Origin: Pseudoflavonifractor intestinihominis
GTDB taxonomy: Bacteria; Bacillota; Clostridia; Oscillospirales; Oscillospiraceae
Assembly: GCF_040096055.1 (NCBI RefSeq)
Contig: NZ_JBBMFK010000007.1
Location: 62,001-126,000, forward strand
Length of the DNA stretch: 64,000 bases
Reading direction: 5' to 3'
Position numbers and translations under genes: made by a program. This document shows positions 59,620 to 64,000 of the stretch, in pieces; the first letter of the stretch is position 1, and every line of letters starts with the position of its first letter. A model generated the notes under the pieces. It worked only from the letters and a program-made list of their open reading frames with translations. It was not told the DNA's origin and ran no database searches.

Positions 59620-59996
59620 GGCTGATCATCGGCGGTGCGGGCCAGGGAAAGCTGGACTACGCGCTGAAAAAGACGGGGGCGGACCCCGCCGCCGTGGCCC
59701 TTGACCCGGCCCAGGCGGCGGACAAGGCCATCCTGTACCACCTGGAGGCCTGGGTGAAGGCCAACCCGGCGGCGGACCACCTCTCCGCGCTGGAAGAACT
59801 GCTGGCGGTCAACCCCGGCGTTGTGATTCTCTGCGACGAGGTGGGCTGCGGCGTGGTGCCCATCGCCCGGGAGGAGCGGGCCTGGCGGGAGGCGGTGGGC
59901 CGTCTCTGCTGCGCCCTGGCCCGGCGGGCGGACGCCGTGGAGCGGATGTTCTGCGGCATTCCCATGACATTGAAGGGGGACTCGGTATGGAACTGA
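59616..59996 (+). CDS. Short CobU-like protein
   Basis: 126 aa, about 50 shorter than CobU. P-loop is IIGGAGQGK followed by L instead of Ser/Thr. The C-terminal part DEVGCGVVPIAREERAWREA and FCGIPMTLKG is closer to canonical CobU than the first copy's. The middle segment with the guanylylated His is missing. A GTG start at 59616 overlaps cobS; the end overlaps cobC by 10 bp. It could be a partner or regulator that complements the first CobU, or a relic kept in frame. Confidence 0.75.
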   Translation: MRLIIGGAGQGKLDYALKKTGADPAAVALDPAQAADKAILYHLEAWVKANPAADHLSALEELLAVNPGVVILCDEVGCGVVPIAREERAWREAVGRLCCALARRADAVERMFCGIPMTLKGDSVWN

Positions 59997-60568
59997 TTCT
60001 GGTGCGCCACGGCATCACGCCGGGCAATCTGGAGCACCGCTTTGTGGGGCGGCTGGACCAGCCTCTGGCCCCGGAGGGGGAGGCGCTGGCCCGTGAGGTG
60101 GCCCCCACCCTGCCGCCGGTGGAGCACATCTACCGCAGCCCCCTGCTCCGCTGCCGCCAGACGGCGGATATCCTGTGGCCCGGCGTGGAGCAGACCGTGG
60201 TGGACGACCTGAAGGAGACCGACTTCGGCCCCTACGAGGGCAAGTGCCACGCCGAGCTGGACGGGGACCCGGTGTACCAGCGGTGGCTCAACGGGGAGCT
60301 GGAGATCGGCGAGCCCATTGAGAACTGCAACCGGCGGGCAGCGCAGGCCCTCCGGGAGATCGCCGCCGACGTGGCCGCCAAGGGGTATCAGACGGCGGGC
60401 GTGGTGGCCCACGGGGGCATCTTTATGAGCATGCTCTCCCAGTTCGGCCTGCCGGAGCGGTCCTACTACGACTGGATGCTGCCCAATTGCAGCGGCTACC
60501 GGGCTCAGCTGGAGACCGACCCCCTGGCCCTGCGGGTCTTTGCCGCCGTGGGGAGGGCCAAGCTATGA
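59987..60568 (+). CDS. cobC: Alpha-ribazole phosphatase (histidine phosphatase family)
   Basis: 193 aa. Phosphohistidine motif LILVRHGITPGN at the N-terminus, the second His in VVAHGGIFMSM, and Glu in KETDFGPYEG are present. Location between cobS and cbiB supports removal of phosphate from alpha-ribazole-5'-phosphate (or adenosylcobalamin phosphate) rather than a phosphoglycerate mutase role. ATGA overlap with cbiB. Confidence 0.9.
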   Translation: MELILVRHGITPGNLEHRFVGRLDQPLAPEGEALAREVAPTLPPVEHIYRSPLLRCRQTADILWPGVEQTVVDDLKETDFGPYEGKCHAELDGDPVYQRWLNGELEIGEPIENCNRRAAQALREIAADVAAKGYQTAGVVAHGGIFMSMLSQFGLPERSYYDWMLPNCSGYRAQLETDPLALRVFAAVGRAKL

Positions 60569-61539
60569 CCGTGACCCTGCGTCTGTCTGCCCTGCTGCTG
60601 GGCTTTTTCCTGGACCTGCTGCTGGGGGACCCCCACTGGCTCCCCCACCCCATCCGGGCCATCGGCGCCCTTATCGCCGGACTGGAGAAGGTACTCCGCA
60701 AGATTTTTCCCAAAAATCAGGGCGGAGAGCGCTTCGGCGGCGTGGTCCTGGTGATTTTGGTGCTGGTGTTCTCCGGCGGCTTTACCCTGCTGGTGCTGTG
60801 GCTGTGCGGGAAGGTGGGGCTGTGGCTCCGGTTCCTGGCGGAGACCATCCTCTGCTTCCAGCTGCTGGCCACCCGCTCCCTCAAGGGGGAGAGCATGAAG
60901 GTATACAAGGCCCTGAAGGCCGGAGACCTGGAGGGCGCCCGCTACGCGGTGTCCATGATCGTGGGCCGGGACACCCAGCGCCTGGACGAGGCGGGCGTGG
61001 CCCGGGCGGCGGTGGAGACCGTGGCGGAGAACGCCTCCGACGGCGTCATCGCGCCCCTGATCTTCCTGGCCATCGGCGGCGCGCCCCTGGGCATGGTCTA
61101 CAAGGCGGTGAACACCATGGACTCCATGGTGGGCTACAAGAACGACCAATATCTTTGGTTCGGCCGCTGCGCCGCCAAGCTGGACGACGTGGTGAACTTC
61201 ATCCCCGCCCGGCTGGCGGGGCTGCTCATGTGCCTGGGGGCGGGGTTCTCCGGCTTTGACGGCCCCAACGCCCTGCGGATCTTCCGCCGGGATCGGAAAA
61301 ACCACAAATCCCCCAACTCCGCCCACACCGAGGCCGCCGCTGCCGGCGCCCTCCACATCCAGCTGGGCGGGTCCAACTACTACTTCGGCAAGCTGGTGGA
61401 GAAGCCCACCATCGGCGACCCCGACCACCCGGTGGAGCCTCTGGACATTGTCCGGGTGAACCGGCTCATGTATGCCACTGCCTTTCTCGCGCTGGTGCTG
61501 TGCTGCGGCGTGCCGCTGCTGGTGAGCCTGGCGCTGTAA
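60565..61539 (+). CDS. cbiB: Adenosylcobinamide-phosphate synthase
   Basis: 324 aa membrane protein. It starts with the CbiB signature FFLDLLLGDPHWLPHPIRAIG. VGRDTQRLDEAGVARAAVET, ENASDGVIAPL and MVGYKNDQYLWFG follow. It attaches aminopropanol (or its phosphate) to cobyric acid. It overlaps cobC by 4 bases; cobD, which makes the aminopropanol phosphate, follows 34 bp later. Confidence 0.96.
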   Translation: MTVTLRLSALLLGFFLDLLLGDPHWLPHPIRAIGALIAGLEKVLRKIFPKNQGGERFGGVVLVILVLVFSGGFTLLVLWLCGKVGLWLRFLAETILCFQLLATRSLKGESMKVYKALKAGDLEGARYAVSMIVGRDTQRLDEAGVARAAVETVAENASDGVIAPLIFLAIGGAPLGMVYKAVNTMDSMVGYKNDQYLWFGRCAAKLDDVVNFIPARLAGLLMCLGAGFSGFDGPNALRIFRRDRKNHKSPNSAHTEAAAAGALHIQLGGSNYYFGKLVEKPTIGDPDHPVEPLDIVRVNRLMYATAFLALVLCCGVPLLVSLAL

Positions 61540-61573
61540 AGGCGATCTCAAAGCAGAGGAGGGAGCGACCGCC

Positions 61574-62620
61574 ATGCAGTACACCCACGGCGGCGATATC
61601 TGGAGCTGTCCCGCGCCGGTGCTGGACTTCTCCGCCAATCTCAATCCCCTGGGCATGCCGCCCCAGGTCAAGCAGGCGGCGGAGGCGGCCATCACCGACG
61701 CCATCCACTACCCCGACCCGGCCTGCCGGAAACTCACCGCCGGCATTGCCGCCCGGGACGGCGTGAAGCCGGAGCAGGTGCTCTGCGGCGCGGGCGCGGC
61801 CGACCTGATCTTCCGCCTGGTGTGGGCGGAGAAGCCCCGCCGGGCCATGGTCACCGCCCCCACCTTCTCCGAATACGGCCAGGCCCTCCGGGCCGCCGGG
61901 GCGGAGGTTGTCTCCTACCGACTGCGGAGAGAGGACGGCTTTGATCTGACGGAGGACATCCTCCGCCGCATTGACCACGACTTGGACATGCTCTTCCTCT
62001 GCACCCCCAACAACCCCACCGGGCGGACCATCCCCGCGCAGCTGCTGGAGGCCATTGCCGGGCGGTGCGGGGAGATGGGGGTCCGGCTGGTGGTGGACGA
62101 GTGCTTCCTGGAGCTGACAGATGGCGCCCAGGGGCTGGCCGGACGGCTGGAGGCGTTTCCCACCCTCTTTCTCCTGCGGGCCTTCACCAAGAGCTACGCC
62201 ATCCCCGGCCTGCGGCTGGGGTACTGCCTCACCGCCGACCGGGCGCTGCTGGACCAGATGGAGGCCTGCGCCCCGGCCTGGGCAGTGTCGGTGCCCGCCC
62301 AGGCGGCGGGTCTGGCGGCCCTGGAGCAGCCCGGCTGGCCGGAGCAGGCCAGGGCGGTCATCGGCCCGGCCCGGGAAAAGCTCTTTGTGGCCCTGGATGC
62401 GCTGGGGCTGGAGGTGTGGCCCGGTCAGGCCAACTACCTGCTCTTCCGGGCCCCGGGACAGTGCGACCTGAAGGAGCGCATGGCGGCGCGGGGCATCCTC
62501 CTCCGCTCCTGCGCCAACTACGACGGCCTGGGCCCCGACTACTACCGGGCGGCGGTGCGCCTGCCCGAGGAGAACGAACAGCTGATTTCCACACTCCGGG
62601 CAGTCCTGGTGGAAAACTGA
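61574..62620 (+). CDS. cobD: Threonine-phosphate decarboxylase (PLP-dependent)
   Basis: 348 aa, class I/II aminotransferase fold. It begins YTHGGDIW, typical of CobD. CTPNNPTGRTIP, VVDECFLEL and the Schiff-base Lys in FTKSYAIPGLRLGY are present. It decarboxylates L-threonine-O-3-phosphate to (R)-1-amino-2-propanol phosphate for CbiB. RBS GGAGGGAG is upstream. Confidence 0.94.
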   Translation: MQYTHGGDIWSCPAPVLDFSANLNPLGMPPQVKQAAEAAITDAIHYPDPACRKLTAGIAARDGVKPEQVLCGAGAADLIFRLVWAEKPRRAMVTAPTFSEYGQALRAAGAEVVSYRLRREDGFDLTEDILRRIDHDLDMLFLCTPNNPTGRTIPAQLLEAIAGRCGEMGVRLVVDECFLELTDGAQGLAGRLEAFPTLFLLRAFTKSYAIPGLRLGYCLTADRALLDQMEACAPAWAVSVPAQAAGLAALEQPGWPEQARAVIGPAREKLFVALDALGLEVWPGQANYLLFRAPGQCDLKERMAARGILLRSCANYDGLGPDYYRAAVRLPEENEQLISTLRAVLVEN

Positions 62621-62644
62621 CGGTACAGGGAGGATACGACTGGA

Positions 62645-64000
62645 ATGGCAAAGGCGATTATGATTCAGGGCACCGCCTCCAACGCGGGCAAGAGCCTGCT
62701 GGCGGCGGGGCTGTGCCGGGTGTTCCGGCAGGACGGCTACCGGGTGGCCCCCTTCAAGGCCCAGAACATGGCCCTCAACTCCTTCATCACCGAGGAGGGG
62801 CTGGAGATGGGCCGGGCCCAGGTGGTCCAGGCCGAGGCGGCGGGGGTGGCCCCGTCGGTGCGGATGAACCCGGTGCTCCTCAAGCCCACCAACGATACCG
62901 GCTCCCAGGTTATCGTCAACGGGATTCCTCGGGGTACTATGCGGGCGTCGGAATACTACCAGTATAAGAAAAACCTGATTCCAGAGGTCATGGCGGCCTA
63001 TCAGTCCCTGGCCGACGCGTACGACATCATCGTCATCGAGGGGGCGGGCAGCCCGGCGGAGATCAACCTGCGGCAGGACGACTTCGTCAACATGGGCATG
63101 GCCAAGCTGGCCGACGCGCCGGTGCTGCTGGTGGGAGACATCGACCGGGGCGGCGTGTTCGCCTCCCTGTACGGCACGGTGGCGCTGCTGGAGCCGGATG
63201 AGCAGGAACGGATCAAGGGCTTTGTCATCAATAAGTTCCGTGGTGACGTGGAGATCCTCCGCCCCGGTCTGAAGCAGCTGGAGGACCTGGCGGGCAAGCC
63301 GGTACTGGGCGTGGTGCCCATGCTGAAGGTGGACGTGGACGACGAGGACTCCCTCTCTCAGCGGCTGGAGCCGGGGAAAAAGGTGGGCCTTATCGACATC
63401 GCGGTGATCCGCCTGCCCCGCCTGTCCAACTTCACCGACTTCAACCCGCTGGAGCGCCTGGAGGAGGTCACCCTCCGGTACGTGTCCTCCCCCCGGGAGC
63501 TGGGCAGTCCGGATTTGATTATTCTCCCCGGCACCAAGAACACCATGGGGGACCTGCGCTGGCTGCGCCAGAGCGGGCTGGAGAGCGCCATCCTGAAGCA
63601 CGCCGCCGCCGGCGGGTGCGTGGTGGGCATCTGCGGCGGCTACCAGATGCTGGGCCGCAGCATCTCCGACCCCGACGGGGTGGAGGGGGGCGGCAGCCTG
63701 GCCGGTCTGGGCCTGCTGCCCACCGAGACGGTGTTCTTTGGCGAAAAGACCCGCACCCGGGTCAGCGGCCAGTTTGACGCCATGGGCGGGGACTTCGCCG
63801 CCATGGCGGAGGTGCCCTTTGAGGGCTACGAGATCCACATGGGCCGCACCACCCATCTGGACGGGAGCGCCAACATCCTCTCCTTCCGCACCCTGGACGG
63901 AGAGGCCCACGCCGACGGCGCGGCGGCGGGAAACGTGTGGGGCTGCTACATTCACGGCGTGTTTGACCGGGCGGAGTGCGCCGCAGCCCTGGTCAACTGC
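62645..64000 (+). CDS. cobQ: Cobyric acid synthase (3' end outside window)
   Basis: 452 codons visible, open at the right edge; the family is usually 490-510 aa, so about 90% is present. It opens [20 protein letters not shown], contains [12 protein letters not shown] and [12 protein letters not shown]. The glutaminase domain has [19 protein letters not shown] and the nucleophile Cys in [11 protein letters not shown]. It amidates the b, d, e and g side chains (CbiP/CobQ). More cobalamin genes may follow outside the window. Confidence 0.97.
   Translation, partial: MAKAIMIQGTASNAGKSLLAAGLCRVFRQDGYRVAPFKAQNMALNSFITEEGLEMGRAQVVQAEAAGVAPSVRMNPVLLKPTNDTGSQVIVNGIPRGTMRASEYYQYKKNLIPEVMAAYQSLADAYDIIVIEGAGSPAEINLRQDDFVNMGMAKLADAPVLLVGDIDRGGVFASLYGTVALLEPDEQERIKGFVINKFRGDVEILRPGLKQLEDLAGKPVLGVVPMLKVDVDDEDSLSQRLEPGKKVGLIDIAVIRLPRLSNFTDFNPLERLEEVTLRYVSSPRELGSPDLIILPGTKNTMGDLRWLRQSGLESAILKHAAAGGCVVGICGGYQMLGRSISDPDGVEGGGSLAGLGLLPTETVFFGEKTRTRVSGQFDAMGGDFAAMAEVPFEGYEIHMGRTTHLDGSANILSFRTLDGEAHADGAAAGNVWGCYIHGVFDRAECAAALVNC

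Noticed and set aside
61466..63955. An 829-codon minus-strand frame opposite cobD and cobQ
   Set aside because: Antisense shadow with the same His/Gly/Leu-rich pattern; both plus-strand genes are unmistakable.

Overview
The window looks like chromosome of a high-GC, spore-forming, anaerobic Gram-positive gut clostridium of the Oscillospiraceae type (Flavonifractor, Lawsonibacter or Intestinimonas-like). This is inferred from gene content, not from a database search. An alpha/beta small acid-soluble spore protein and an LtaS-like enzyme indicate a Gram-positive spore former. A flavodiiron protein and rubrerythrin indicate an anaerobe, and a complete-looking stretch of the oxygen-independent cobalamin pathway agrees. 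Genes are dense, with consensus RBSs and vegetative promoters. No tRNA, rRNA, CRISPR array, prophage or transposase gene was found.

Layout. 1-4.7 kb: the end of an FMN-binding protein, then a leftward trkA-trkH-tetR potassium-uptake operon. 4.9-10.8 kb: uridine phosphorylase, fhs under a ZTP (pfl) riboswitch, an orphan sugar-ABC ATPase, and a flavodiiron protein. 11-15.3 kb: a leftward operon of a CydDC-like heterodimeric ABC exporter, a YgbA-like protein and a DUF454 protein. 15.4-23.5 kb: a TIGR04255 protein, asnA, icd, an ECF sigma/anti-sigma pair, rubrerythrin, two HD-domain proteins and an aldo/keto reductase. 23.7-30.6 kb: pyrG, DUF2461, polysaccharide deacetylase, a YheO-like regulator with a PepV-type dipeptidase, and a lipoprotein. 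30.6-39.7 kb: an NSS transporter and envelope genes (SGNH/MBOAT pair, acyltransferase 3, flavodoxin-like, SSB-like, LtaS-like). 39.8-49.6 kb: SASP, a LytTR/GHKL two-component system, a domain-swapped membrane GH3 with an Ig-domain partner, a PHP phosphatase, HPr and deoC. 49.7-64 kb: a B12 riboswitch followed by one cobalamin operon, cbiD-F-G-H-J-ET-A-cobT-U-S-(short cobU-like)-cobC-cbiB-cobD-cobQ, running off the right edge. cbiL, cbiC and the cobaltochelatase are not in the window.

The most unusual feature is a recurring gene-tail repeat architecture. Downstream of both fhs and pyrG the last ~70-80 bp of the gene, including its stop codon, occurs three times in tandem, separated by a palindrome-rich spacer (periods 213 and 162 bp, both multiples of three). 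At both loci the DNA just after the stop codon is an inverted copy of the gene sequence at the 5' edge of the duplicated tail, enclosing 72 and 74 nt. Each extra tail sits in a short frame with its own in-frame ATG, arranged as if for coupled re-initiation. A third locus (37.44-37.72 kb) has a duplicated terminator flanking a 221-bp hairpin-rich insert with imperfect terminal inverted repeats. Together these suggest small non-autonomous elements, or a template-switching process, that target gene 3' ends.
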